Notes: generated from the letters alone by a model not told the origin. Numbered from the stretch's first letter, positions 14,245 to 22,312 are shown. The stretch: 27,961 nucleotides of DNA from CALJIC01 sp039805565 (GCA_039805565.1 JBDLTZ010000179.1:1-27961); one strand, 5' to 3'. Program-made: numbers and translations.

Positions 14245-15183
14245 ATGCCAACTGTCGGAATCGCCATCGTTTCGTTCAACACCCGCGAGCTCCTGCACGC
14301 GTGCCTGGACTCCCTGCGCGCATGCGCCCTGCCGCTTCACACCGTCGTGGTGGACAACGCCTCGCGCGACGGCAGCGCGGCCATGGTCCGCTCGTGCTTC
14401 CCCGAGGTCGCGCTGCTCGAGCCAGGGCAGAATCTGGGCTTCGCCGGCGGCACGAACCTGGCACTCCGCACACTGCAGCAGCAATCGTTCCCTCCGGAGT
14501 ACCTGCTGCTGCTGAACTCGGACACTGTCGTCCACCACGGCGCGCTTGAGGCGCTCGTCGCGTTCCTCGAGCACCACCCGCGCGTCGGAGCCGTCGGGCC
14601 GCGGCTGCTCAACCTCGATGGTACGACCCAGCCGGCCGCGTTCCGCTTTCCCACGCTGCTGATGACGGCGCTGGACCTGTTCCCGCCAGGTGAGGTGCTG
14701 CCCGGCCGGCTCTACGGCTCCTGGTGGCACGGGCGCTACCCACAGGAGCAGGGCGATGCGCCCTTTCCGATCGACCACCCGCTCGGCGCGTGCATCCTGG
14801 CCCGCCGCGAGGTGGTCCAGCAGGTGGGGCTGCTGGACGAGGGGTACTTCATGTACGCCGAGGAGGTGGACTGGTGCCTGCGCGTCCGGTGTGCCGGCTG
14901 GGCGATCTGGCAGGAGCCGCGCGCGCGCGTCACGCACGTCGGCGGGGCCTCGACCAGCCAGTTTCGCTCGCGCATGCTCGTGGCGCTCTACGCCAGCCGG
15001 ATGCGCTTCTTCCGCGCCCACTACGGCCCGCGCTCGGCCCGCCGCCACGCGCTGGTCATCCGGGCCGGAGCGCTGCGCCTCGCACTGGATGCGTGGCTCG
15101 GCTACGCCCGCCGCCGTATCGGCCGCGACGAGCTCCGCGCCCGCCTCTGGGCCTCTGCACAGATCATCGCCTGCACGCGCTGA
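14245..15183 (+). CDS. GT2 family glycosyltransferase (rhamnosyltransferase-like)
   Basis: A 312-residue soluble GT-A enzyme. It starts with the nucleotide-binding strand VGIAIVSFNTRELL, then VVVDNASRDGS (D37), LGFAGGTNLAL (64-74) and the metal-binding region LLNSDTVV (N91-S-D93). The acceptor-side segment GACILARREVV and DEGYFMYAEEVDWCLR are typical of the WbbL-like branch that adds rhamnose or similar sugars to surface glycans. It is closely related to the GT2 at 16001. The ATG at 14245 is chosen because residues before it are atypical and the predicted promoter overlaps them. It starts a run of three glycosyltransferase genes. Confidence 0.9.
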   Translation: MPTVGIAIVSFNTRELLHACLDSLRACALPLHTVVVDNASRDGSAAMVRSCFPEVALLEPGQNLGFAGGTNLALRTLQQQSFPPEYLLLLNSDTVVHHGALEALVAFLEHHPRVGAVGPRLLNLDGTTQPAAFRFPTLLMTALDLFPPGEVLPGRLYGSWWHGRYPQEQGDAPFPIDHPLGACILARREVVQQVGLLDEGYFMYAEEVDWCLRVRCAGWAIWQEPRARVTHVGGASTSQFRSRMLVALYASRMRFFRAHYGPRSARRHALVIRAGALRLALDAWLGYARRRIGRDELRARLWASAQIIACTR

Positions 15184-15213
15184 CCGAGCCTGCGGAATGG
15201 CCCGGCGCTTAGA

Positions 15214-15227
15214 ACTCAAGACTCAAG
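15214..15227. repeat. Heptamer ACTCAAG, two tandem copies
   Basis: Two exact ACTCAAG units lie just before the start of the next glycosyltransferase gene. It is a second heptanucleotide family, different in sequence from the GTGCTGA arrays. Confidence 0.7.
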
Positions 15228-15233
15228 ACGCAT

Positions 15234-16004
15234 ATGCTGACTGTCGCCATCATCGCTAGGGACGAGGAGCGTCACATCGGCGCCGCCCTCGACAGCGTCG
15301 CCGGGCTCGCTGGCGAGACGCTCGTGCTCCTGGACGACCGCACCGCAGATCGCACCGCCGAGGTCTGCCGCAGCCGCGGGGCGCGGGTGTGCGTCGAGCC
15401 CTGGCGCGGCTTCCCGGCGCAGCGCAACCGGGCGCTCGAGCTGGCCCGCGGCACGTGGGTGCTGTTCCTCGACGCCGACGAGCGCGTCACCGAGGAGCTC
15501 CGGGCTGAGATTGATGCCGTTATCGCCGGGCATGGCAGTGCAGCCGCGGCTCCCGGCGTCGCGGGCTACTGGATCCCGCGCCACAACATCTTCTTCGGCC
15601 AGGCCCTGCGCGGCGGCGGCTGGTACCCCGACCACCAGCTCCGGCTCCTGCGGCGCGGCGCCGCCCGCTACGACGAGCGCCGGCTGGTCCACGAGTTTGC
15701 CGAGCTCGATGGGCCCGAGGCGCGCCTCGCGGGACACTTCCTGCACCTCAATATTGAGCGCCTCGACGAGCTATGGCGCAAGCAGACAGCCTATGCGCTC
15801 CATGAGGCGCAGACGCTCTATCTCTCCGGTGCGCGCGCCCGCTGGCGCAACTTCGTCGGCGCGCCGGCCCGCGAGCTGCTCCGGCGCTACCTGCGCCTCG
15901 GCGGCTACCGCGACGGCGCGGTGGGCCTGTTCATGTGCGCCGCGCTTGCGTATTTCGAGTTGGTCAAGTACGCCCACCTGAAGGGCCTGGAGCGCCTCCG
16001 ATGA
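15234..16004 (+). CDS. GT2 family glycosyltransferase (WaaE/KdtX-like)
   Basis: A 256-residue GT-A enzyme of the lipopolysaccharide-core-type GT2 branch. It shows AIIARDEERHIGAAL at the N-terminus, LLDDRTADRT (D34/D35), GFPAQRNRAL, and the DxD site LFLDADERV (D80, D82). WYPDHQLRLLRR and VHEF are typical of this branch, in which members add glucose to heptose or to other glycan cores. No signal peptide is present; the hydrophobic C-terminal stretch (LFMCAALAYFELV) may touch the membrane. The ribosome site is poor. Its stop codon overlaps the next start (ATGA at 16001-16004), so the two are translationally coupled. Confidence 0.88.
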   Translation: MLTVAIIARDEERHIGAALDSVAGLAGETLVLLDDRTADRTAEVCRSRGARVCVEPWRGFPAQRNRALELARGTWVLFLDADERVTEELRAEIDAVIAGHGSAAAAPGVAGYWIPRHNIFFGQALRGGGWYPDHQLRLLRRGAARYDERRLVHEFAELDGPEARLAGHFLHLNIERLDELWRKQTAYALHEAQTLYLSGARARWRNFVGAPARELLRRYLRLGGYRDGAVGLFMCAALAYFELVKYAHLKGLERLR

Positions 16005-17083
16005 CCAACCTCGCCGTCATCATCGTCTCGTGGAACGTCCGCGACCTGCTGCGGCGCTGTGTTGCCAGTGTCCACGCCTCGCTCGCCGGCTCCGGGATCG
16101 CCTACACTATCGTGGTGGTGGACAACGCCTCCGCCGATGGCACGCCCGCCATGCTGCGCGCCGAGCACCCCGAGGTGGTGCTGCTCGAGCCCGGCCGGAA
16201 CCTTGGCTTCGCCGGCGGGAATAACCTCGCCCTCAGACGAGTACTGAGTGCTGAGTGCTCAGTACGGAGTGACCCTTCCCCTAACTCTGTGCTCAGCACT
16301 CAGCACCCATCACTCAGCGCACAGCACTCAGCGCACCCAGCACTCGGCGCTCAGCACTCAGCACTCAGCACTCAGCACTCGAGACTGGACTACGTCTTCC
16401 TCCTCAACCCTGACACCGAGGTGGTGAGCGACGCTATCCCGCAGCTGGCGCGCTACCTCGATACCCACCCCGACGTCGCCGTGGTCGGGCCGCGGCTGCG
16501 CTACCCGGATGGTGGCGACCAGCCGTCGCGGCGTCGCTTCCCGACGCCCGGGGTCTTCTTCTGGGAGAGCACGCCGCTCGAGTGGCGCTGGCCGGGGAAC
16601 CCCTGGGCGCGGCGATACCGCCTGGCTGACCGGCCCGAGGACGTTGAGCAGGACGTTGACTGGCTGGTGGGCGCCGCGCTGATGGTGCGCCGCGAGGATG
16701 TGGAGCGCGCCGGGCTGCTGGACGACGGCTTCGCGCTCTACTCCGAGGAGCTGGAGTGGCAGCGCCGCATCAAGCGCCCGCGCTCGCGGCGCGTGGTGTA
16801 TCTCCCCGATGCAGTCGTCGTGCACTACGAGGGCAAGAGCGGCGATCAGGTGCCTGCCCGGCGTCTGGCCGCCTTCCACCGCAGCCGGCTGCGATACGTG
16901 CGTCTGATCCACGGGCGCCGCCTGGCGGAGGCGGTGCGACTGTTCCTCCGGCTGGCCTACGCCGCCGAGCTGGCGGTCGAGGCCGGCAAGTGGGCCGTCG
17001 GTCATCGGAGGCCGCTGCGCGCGGCCCGGGTCGGCACCTACCGCGTGCTGCTGCGTGAGCTCGCGGCCCCTGCGCTGGAGTAG
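16001..17083 (+). CDS. GT2 family glycosyltransferase with in-frame minisatellite
   Basis: A 360-residue paralogue of the GT2 at 14245. It has VIIVSWNVRDLL, VVVDNASADGT (D41), LGFAGGNNLAL (68-78), LLNPDTEV (N136-P-D138), VGAALMVRREDV and ALYSEELEWQRRI. Between LALRR (to residue 80) and LDYVFLLN (from 129) lie about 48 residues made of STQHSAL-type heptads that are encoded by a heptamer DNA array. The paralogue has a gap about 40 residues shorter there. The array keeps the frame open, and it falls in a surface loop just before the metal-binding strand. Whether the enzyme still works is not known. The ATG at 16001 overlaps the previous stop. The last 70 residues are Arg/Ala-rich helices. Confidence 0.85.
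   Translation: MTNLAVIIVSWNVRDLLRRCVASVHASLAGSGIAYTIVVVDNASADGTPAMLRAEHPEVVLLEPGRNLGFAGGNNLALRRVLSAECSVRSDPSPNSVLSTQHPSLSAQHSAHPALGAQHSALSTQHSRLDYVFLLNPDTEVVSDAIPQLARYLDTHPDVAVVGPRLRYPDGGDQPSRRRFPTPGVFFWESTPLEWRWPGNPWARRYRLADRPEDVEQDVDWLVGAALMVRREDVERAGLLDDGFALYSEELEWQRRIKRPRSRRVVYLPDAVVVHYEGKSGDQVPARRLAAFHRSRLRYVRLIHGRRLAEAVRLFLRLAYAAELAVEAGKWAVGHRRPLRAARVGTYRVLLRELAAPALE
16241..16378. repeat. Heptanucleotide array inside the GT2 coding sequence
   Basis: Left half: GTACTGA, GTGCTGA, GTGCTCA and GTACGGA (16241-16268). Right half: TCAGCAC units from 16293, including four exact tandem copies at 16351-16378 and several variants. The order (GTGCTGA units, non-repeat centre, TCAGCAC units) is the same as in the intergenic array at 2919-2985, and the halves can pair. 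Confidence 0.9.
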
Positions 17084-17187
17084 CTGCCGTCTGCCACATG
17101 CCCGCGCGCCAGCTCACCTCCCTGATTCCCTAGCCCCCTAACTGCTGCTCCAGGGCGTGCCAGGCACCGTGGTGCAGGAGTAGCCGC

Positions 17188-17487
17188 GTGATCGAGGCCA
17201 ACAGCGGCCTGCACGGGCTCGAGCTCTTTCAGCAGCGGGCGGCCGAGGTGAGCTGTGTGCCGATGGATCTCACGATGCCGGGCATGGACGAGGCGCGTGC
17301 GCTGGCCTCCATGCGAGAGCTGTGTCCGGACGTACGGGTGGTGCTGATGAGTGGCCACAGCGAGCAGGAGCTCTCGCAGCGCTTCGCGAAACTCAGCCTG
17401 GATGGACTGCTCCAGAAACCGTTCCGCCCCGCCGACCTGCTGGACCGTGTGCGTCAGGCGATCGCGCCCTCCATGGGCTACTCGTAG
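17188..17487 (+). pseudogene. Truncated response-regulator receiver domain
   Basis: A 99-residue open frame from GTG 17188 matches the last two-thirds of a CheY-like receiver: GLELFQQRA, MDLTMPGMD (phospho-acceptor D27), VVLMSGHSEQE, LLQKPFRPADLL. The first beta-strand and the acidic DD pair that bind magnesium are missing. The frame upstream holds no recognisable remainder before a stop at 17131, and no good ribosome site is present. It is probably the tail of a hybrid kinase or regulator whose front has been lost. Its stop overlaps the stop of the convergent permease gene by ten bases, so the permease end may also have been made by the same rearrangement. Confidence 0.65.
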
Positions 17488-18722
17488 CGCAGCGCGTCGA
17501 TCGGGTTCAGGCGCGAGGCTCGTAGCGCCGGGTAGATGCCAAACACCAGCCCGACGACGATCGACGTCACGGTGGCCAGCAGCACCGCGTCGAGCTGCAC
17601 GCGCGCCTCGGCCTCGGCGGCGAAGCCGCGCAGCAGCACCGTGCCCACCGCAGAGAGCGCGAACCCCAGCGCGATCCCCAGCAGCCCACCCGTCAGGCTC
17701 AGCACCAGCGCCTCCACCATGAACTGGAGCCGGATGTCGCGCCGCCGCGCCCCCACCGCCTTCCGCAGGCCGATCTCGCGCGTCCGCTCGGTGACCGACA
17801 CCAGCATAATGTTCATGATGCCGATTCCGCCCACCAGCAGCGAGATCGCAGCGATCGCCCCGAGGAACGCCGTCAGCGCGCCGGTGATCGTGCCGAACGA
17901 CGCCACCAGGTCCTCCTGGGTCACGATCGTGAAGTTGTTGTCCTGGAACGTCAGGTTGTTGCGCTGGCGCAGCGTCTCGGTGATCTGGTCGATCGCCTTG
18001 TCGATGCTCCCCTCGTCCACCGCCTGCACGTAGACGATGCTCACCTCCACGCGCGAGGTGGAGCCGGGGGGCGGCGGGAAGAGCCGGAGCTGCACGGTGG
18101 AGAGCGGCACGAACACCTGGTTGTCCTCGCTCGGGCCGAAGTTGCCGCCCTTGCGCTCCATCACCCCGATCACCTCAAAGCTAACCTCGTTGATGCGGAT
18201 GCGCTTGCCGATCGGGTCCTCGTCGCGGAACAGCGCGTCGCGCACGTCGGCGCCCAGCACCGCCACGCGTGAGCGGGTGTCTACCGCTCCCTGGTCGAAG
18301 AACAGCCCCTCGGCCACCTTCGCGCTGCGCACCGCCGTGTAGTTGGCCGTCACCCCGGCCACACGCCCGTCGTAGCTGGCGCCGCCAGAGACGAGCAGCG
18401 CGCTGCGGGTGAGCTGGGCCGCCACCGCGGCCACCGCCGGCGCGTTCAGCGGGTCCGCCAGCGCCGCCACATCCTCGTTTGTCATGCGCGGCGGGACCCG
18501 CCGGTTCTGCTCCGGGTTATTGGTGCCGCCGAAGACGAAGATCAGGTTCGATCCGAGGCCCTGCAGCTCCTGCGTGACCAGATTCTGGATGGCGCCGCCG
18601 AGCGCCAGCAGCGTGATCACCGCACCCACGCCGATGATGATGCCGAGCATGGTGAGGATGGCCCGCAGCTTGTTGGCGGCCAGGCTGGTGAAGGCGATGC
18701 GGATGGACTCGAGAATGCTCAT
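17478..18722 (-). CDS. MacB-like ABC transporter permease (FtsX family)
   Basis: A 414-residue inner-membrane subunit. N-terminal SILESIRIAFTSLAANKLRA and one membrane helix (about 22-45) lead to a large periplasmic-type MacB_PCD domain (about 48-275). The FtsX domain follows with three helices (about 285-405), including GGIGIMNIMLVSVTERTREIGLRKAVGA, the typical coupling segment, and the ending SRLNPIDALRYE. This family exports peptides, lipoproteins or drugs by a mechanotransmission cycle with an ATPase and a MacA-like partner. The ATG at 18722 begins the conserved part; the frame-extending start at 18788 adds atypical residues. No ATP-binding domain is fused, and none is encoded next to it. 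It lies 81 bases downstream of the HlyD-like gene. Confidence 0.93.
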   Translation of the reverse strand: MSILESIRIAFTSLAANKLRAILTMLGIIIGVGAVITLLALGGAIQNLVTQELQGLGSNLIFVFGGTNNPEQNRRVPPRMTNEDVAALADPLNAPAVAAVAAQLTRSALLVSGGASYDGRVAGVTANYTAVRSAKVAEGLFFDQGAVDTRSRVAVLGADVRDALFRDEDPIGKRIRINEVSFEVIGVMERKGGNFGPSEDNQVFVPLSTVQLRLFPPPPGSTSRVEVSIVYVQAVDEGSIDKAIDQITETLRQRNNLTFQDNNFTIVTQEDLVASFGTITGALTAFLGAIAAISLLVGGIGIMNIMLVSVTERTREIGLRKAVGARRRDIRLQFMVEALVLSLTGGLLGIALGFALSAVGTVLLRGFAAEAEARVQLDAVLLATVTSIVVGLVFGIYPALRASRLNPIDALRYE

Positions 18723-18753
18723 AGAAGTGCAGCGTGTAATCGACAAAGGGCAG

Positions 18754-18767
18754 CGTGCAACGTGCAA
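18754..18767. repeat. Heptamer CGTGCAA, two tandem copies
   Basis: Two exact CGTGCAA units lie in the 81-base spacer between the HlyD-like and permease genes. The core GTGCAACGTGC recurs at 25621-25631 as part of an inverted repeat. Confidence 0.7.
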
Positions 18768-18803
18768 GCGCTTGGCTGCACGCCGCACTATTCACTTCGC
18801 ACG

Positions 18804-20678
18804 TTAGTTATTTCTTCGCCCCGGCGGGCCGCCGAAGATCGTGGTCCGCGCGTCGAAACCCTCGACGTAGACGCAGCTCTCGGGTTCCAGCCCGCCCAGC
18901 ACTTCGATCAGCTGCTCGTTGCTCAGCCCGGTGGTCACAGGGCGCTGCTCGGTCTCGATGCGTGCCGGGAGCTGCTCGCGCGGCTGGGCGCAGAGCCCCG
19001 GGTCGCGCGCCACATCCACCACCAGCTGCCCGCGGTCGCTCCGCACGGCGCGCCGCGGCACCAGCAGCGCCCCCTCCTTGCGCGCCACCACGATATCTGC
19101 CCCGGCCGACATCCCGGCGCGCACGCGCTGGTCGATCGCGTCGGTCACGACCCGCACCTGGTACGAGGTCACGGCAGACTGCTCCTCGGCCAGCGGCGCG
19201 ATCGTGAGCACCTCGCCGGGGAGCGCCAGGTCCGGCAGCGCGTCGAGCGTCAGCGTCACCGGCTGCCCGGCGCTGATGCGCGAGACGTCGATCTCGTCCA
19301 CCGTCACGTCTACCACGAAGCCCGAGAGATCGGCCAGGGTGATGGCAGGGAGCGTGGGGGCCGGCACCTCGCCCTCCTTCAGGTTCACCGCCGCCACCAC
19401 CCCGCTGAACGGCGCACTCAGGGTCGCCTGGTCGAGCGCGAGCTGCGTCAGGTCGCGGGCTGCGCGGGCGGCGTCCACCTGGGCCTGGGTCGAGGCGATG
19501 TCGGGCGCGGCCGGATCGGCGCGCAGCCGGTCCAGATTGGCCTGGGCGGCGGCCAGTGCGGCGTTGGCCGCCTCCACCGCGCCGCCGCGCTGGTCGCCGC
19601 GCAGCTTCTCGAGGCTGGCGCGGGCGGCGGCCACCTGCGCCCGCGCGGCGGCCACCTGCTCCGGCGTGCCCGGCTGGAACAGCTGGTCGCGCTGGGCCTG
19701 CGCCACCTGGAGTTGCCCCTCGGCCAGCTCCACGCCGCCGGCCTCGGCCTGCCGCGCGCTGTCGAAAGCCACCTGGGCCTGCGACACGGCGTTCTCGGCG
19801 TTGCGAAGCGCCGCCTCGGCCTGCACGAACGCGTCGTAGTACTGCTGGCGCTGCGTGTCGTTCAGTCTGTTCGGCTGCGTCTGGCCCGGGCGCGTCGGGT
19901 CCGTTACGTTCCGCACCACCGGGTCGGCGCCCGTCTCGCGCACGTAGTCCCAGTTCTGCTTGGCAGTGGAGTAGCGCGACTGCGCCTGGGTGAGCTGGTT
20001 GGTGGCCTGCTCGATCTGGATCTGGGCGCTGGTCTTGTTCGCAGAGAGCTGGGTTCGCTGGCGCTCCAGCGTGATCTCGGCCTCGCGGACGCGTGCCTCG
20101 GCCGCCTGCACGTCGGAGGTGTTCGGGTTCCCCTGGAGCCGTGTCAGTGCTGCCTCGGCCTGGCGGAGCTGCTCCTCGGCGGCGCGTACGTCAGCCGGGG
20201 TGACGCTCCCCTGCACCTGGCGGAGCTGGGCCTCGGCCTGGCGGAGCTGGGCCTCGGCGGCCGCGATCTCCCCCGCCGCCGCGCCGCCCACCAGCCGCTC
20301 GTAGCCGGCCTCGGCCTGGCGGAGCTGGGCCTCGGCCTGATCGAGCCGCAGCCGTAGCTCGCGGTCCTCTAGCCGCGCCAGCACCTCGCCCTGCTCCACC
20401 CGGTCCCCCACCGCCACCAGCACCTCGCCCGCGCGGCCGGCGGCGGCGAAGGTCAGGTCCACCACCCGCGCCGGCTCGATCTGCCCCGCAGCGTTCACTG
20501 TGGCCACCAGCGTGTCGTAGCGCGGGACGATCAGGCTGAAGTTGCGCTCGGGGGTGGCCTGGGGCTGCCCCAGCCGAGTGATGCCGAACGCGCAGCCGCC
20601 GATCACCAGGACGAGCCCGAGGACGGTGAGCAGGGTGCGTGGGCGGGGCAGGCGGCCGCGGGTCTTCGGCTCGCTCAT
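18804..20678 (-). CDS. HlyD/MacA-like membrane fusion protein
   Basis: A 624-residue efflux adaptor. A short cytoplasmic start is followed by one membrane anchor (about 14-34, TLLTVLGLVLVIGG), then the first half of a lipoyl-like domain (VGDRVEQGEVLARLEDREL). A very long Ala/Gln/Glu-rich coiled coil comes next (about 100-425, with AEAQLRQ heptads), then the second lipoyl half (LSAPFSGVVAAVNLKEGE), a beta-barrel (VDVTVDEIDVSRISAGQPV) and the membrane-proximal end (VPRRAV onward). The coiled coil is longer than in most MacA proteins. It should bridge the permease downstream to the cell exterior. The ATG at 20678 has GAGGT six bases upstream. Confidence 0.92.
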   Translation of the reverse strand: MSEPKTRGRLPRPRTLLTVLGLVLVIGGCAFGITRLGQPQATPERNFSLIVPRYDTLVATVNAAGQIEPARVVDLTFAAAGRAGEVLVAVGDRVEQGEVLARLEDRELRLRLDQAEAQLRQAEAGYERLVGGAAAGEIAAAEAQLRQAEAQLRQVQGSVTPADVRAAEEQLRQAEAALTRLQGNPNTSDVQAAEARVREAEITLERQRTQLSANKTSAQIQIEQATNQLTQAQSRYSTAKQNWDYVRETGADPVVRNVTDPTRPGQTQPNRLNDTQRQQYYDAFVQAEAALRNAENAVSQAQVAFDSARQAEAGGVELAEGQLQVAQAQRDQLFQPGTPEQVAAARAQVAAARASLEKLRGDQRGGAVEAANAALAAAQANLDRLRADPAAPDIASTQAQVDAARAARDLTQLALDQATLSAPFSGVVAAVNLKEGEVPAPTLPAITLADLSGFVVDVTVDEIDVSRISAGQPVTLTLDALPDLALPGEVLTIAPLAEEQSAVTSYQVRVVTDAIDQRVRAGMSAGADIVVARKEGALLVPRRAVRSDRGQLVVDVARDPGLCAQPREQLPARIETEQRPVTTGLSNEQLIEVLGGLEPESCVYVEGFDARTTIFGGPPGRRNN

Positions 20679-20724
20679 GGGTACCTCAGATGGATAAAGT
20701 GGATCAAGAAGATACGCAGCATGT

Positions 20725-20753
20725 ATTGTGGCGTCCCAGCCGCCGCTTGTCAA
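20725..20753 (-). promoter_or_regulatory. Promoter of the HlyD-permease operon
   Basis: On the minus strand TTGACA (20753-20748) is 17 bases from CACAAT (20730-20725). The leader to the ATG at 20678 would be about 40 bases. Confidence 0.55.
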
Positions 20754-20795
20754 AAGACGTATATAGCCACGAGATCGGGTAAACCTTTACACTTA

Positions 20796-20804
20796 TGGTA
20801 TGAT
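20796..20804 (+). promoter_or_regulatory. Extended -10 promoter of the LCP gene
   Basis: TGG-TATGAT (20796-20804) is an extended -10 without a recognisable -35. It lies about 40 bases before the ATG at 20843. Confidence 0.4.
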
Positions 20805-20842
20805 ACGTCACAGCTACTAGCAGATACGCAGAAAGTGCTTGC

Positions 20843-22312
20843 ATGGATTGTCGTGAGGCCCGCCGCCTGCTCGACCAGGGCGTCACGCCCAGTTCGTCCA
20901 CCCCTGAGCGTGCGGCGCTGGGCTTTCACCTGGCCGGCTGCCCGGCGTGCCGCAGCTACCGCGCCAACCCGCAGGATCAGCAGCTCCTGGCCAGGCTGCT
21001 GGCCGAGGGGCCCGCAGCGCCTCACCGCCGAGCAACGCCGGTATCCACTCGGCCGCGGCAGGTATGGTTGCGGCGCCTGTGGGTCGTGCCAATCGCTCTG
21101 GTGCTGCTGGTGGGCCTGTACGTCGTCGGGCGGGTGGGATTTGCGGTCGCCACCATCCGGCAGAACGTCCGCAGCATGATCGTGCCGACCCCCCCGCTGG
21201 TCACGATGGCGCCGCTCCCGACGAGCGCGCAGGTTGTGGCAGCCGCTCCTACCCCCGCCGTTACACCCCCGCCCGGCGTGGCTACACCCGCCGTGTCCGG
21301 CGCTGCGCTCGTCGTCCCCACGGCCGCGCTCGGCGCCGAGGTGGCGGATCGCGCCCTCGCCGCCACTCCCGCCGGCTGGCCCACCGCGGCCGTGCAGCCG
21401 GCGCAGACGGCGACGCTTACTCCAGTGCCGCTCGGTGGTGAGATGAGCCTCGCGGTGGCCACGTCGGTTACCGTCTCCGCGCCTCCGCTCGGGATTGGGC
21501 AGGCCCAGCCCGCCGCTGGTGCTCCGATCACCGTGCTGCTGCTGGGGATCGACCGGCGGCCCGGCGAGAGCGGCCCCGCGCGCATGGACGCCATCATCAT
21601 CGCGCGGCTCGAGCCCGAGCGCCGGCGCGTGGCTCTGCTCTCGCTCCCACGCGATCTGATTGTGGACATCCCGGGCTACGGCCCCTCACGTATCAATGCT
21701 GCCAGCGTCTACGGCGAGCTCAATCCTCAGCTCGGCGGCGGCGTAGCCTTGGCGCGCAGCACCGTCAGTCACCTGCTCGGTGTCCCAATCGACTACGTCG
21801 TCCACATCGACTTCCAGGGGTTCATCGCTGCGATCGACGCGATCGGCGGGGTAACGATCGATGTGCCGCGCGAACTGTACGACCCTGCCTATCCGACGAT
21901 GGACTATGGCTACCAGGTGGCGCACTTTCTCCCAGGTCCACAGCAGATGGACGGCCCGCGGGCGCTGATGTACGCGCGCGTGCGGCACATGGACAGCGAC
22001 TTCGAGCGCATGCGGCGGCAGCAGCAGGTGATCCTGGCGGCGGTAGCTCAGCTGCGCGGTCAGAACGTGCTGCAGCAGCTCAACAGCGTCGCGTCCGTCA
22101 GCGGCGCCCTCAAGGGCTACCTCGCATTCGACATCCCCGAAGACCGGCTGGTGTCGCTGGTGTGGGCTTTCCGCGACATCACGCCCGAGCAGGTGGAGCG
22201 CTACGCCCTGGATCAAAGCCAGATCGTGAGCGGTGTGCCGGGTGATCAGTACGCCGAGGTCGCGGTTCCAGGTGCGATCGATAGCCTCGTACGCCAGCTG
22301 CTTGGGCAGTAG
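20843..22312 (+). CDS. LytR-CpsA-Psr protein with N-terminal zinc-finger-like motif
   Basis: A 489-residue type II membrane protein. Residues 1-40 carry C3, then H29-x3-C33-x2-C36, the pattern of the anti-sigma-factor zinc finger (zf-HC2). One membrane helix (about 80-100) and a long Pro/Ala/Thr-rich spacer (about 113-228) follow. The extracellular LCP domain (about 229-420) has VLLLGIDRRPGE, R247-M-D249, SLPRD (R270, D271), SRINAA and YARVRHMDSDFERMRRQQ. LCP enzymes transfer undecaprenyl-phosphate-linked glycopolymers to peptidoglycan or protein. The finger is on the cytoplasmic side and could bind a sigma factor or report envelope state. The start is supported by C3 completing the motif; the ribosome site is weak. 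Confidence 0.9.
   Translation: MDCREARRLLDQGVTPSSSTPERAALGFHLAGCPACRSYRANPQDQQLLARLLAEGPAAPHRRATPVSTRPRQVWLRRLWVVPIALVLLVGLYVVGRVGFAVATIRQNVRSMIVPTPPLVTMAPLPTSAQVVAAAPTPAVTPPPGVATPAVSGAALVVPTAALGAEVADRALAATPAGWPTAAVQPAQTATLTPVPLGGEMSLAVATSVTVSAPPLGIGQAQPAAGAPITVLLLGIDRRPGESGPARMDAIIIARLEPERRRVALLSLPRDLIVDIPGYGPSRINAASVYGELNPQLGGGVALARSTVSHLLGVPIDYVVHIDFQGFIAAIDAIGGVTIDVPRELYDPAYPTMDYGYQVAHFLPGPQQMDGPRALMYARVRHMDSDFERMRRQQQVILAAVAQLRGQNVLQQLNSVASVSGALKGYLAFDIPEDRLVSLVWAFRDITPEQVERYALDQSQIVSGVPGDQYAEVAVPGAIDSLVRQLLGQ

Noticed and set aside
16241..16384. A CRISPR array
   Set aside because: Units are seven bases, tandem and without spacers, and no cas gene is near.
18762..20357. A 531-codon plus-strand frame opposite the HlyD-like gene
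   Set aside because: Shadow of the repetitive coiled-coil coding strand; its Leu/Gly/Arg/His repeats mirror the AEAQLRQ units.
20786..20804. TTTACA and TATGAT as a -35/-10 pair for the LCP gene
   Set aside because: They are only seven bases apart; the extended -10 alone is the better reading.
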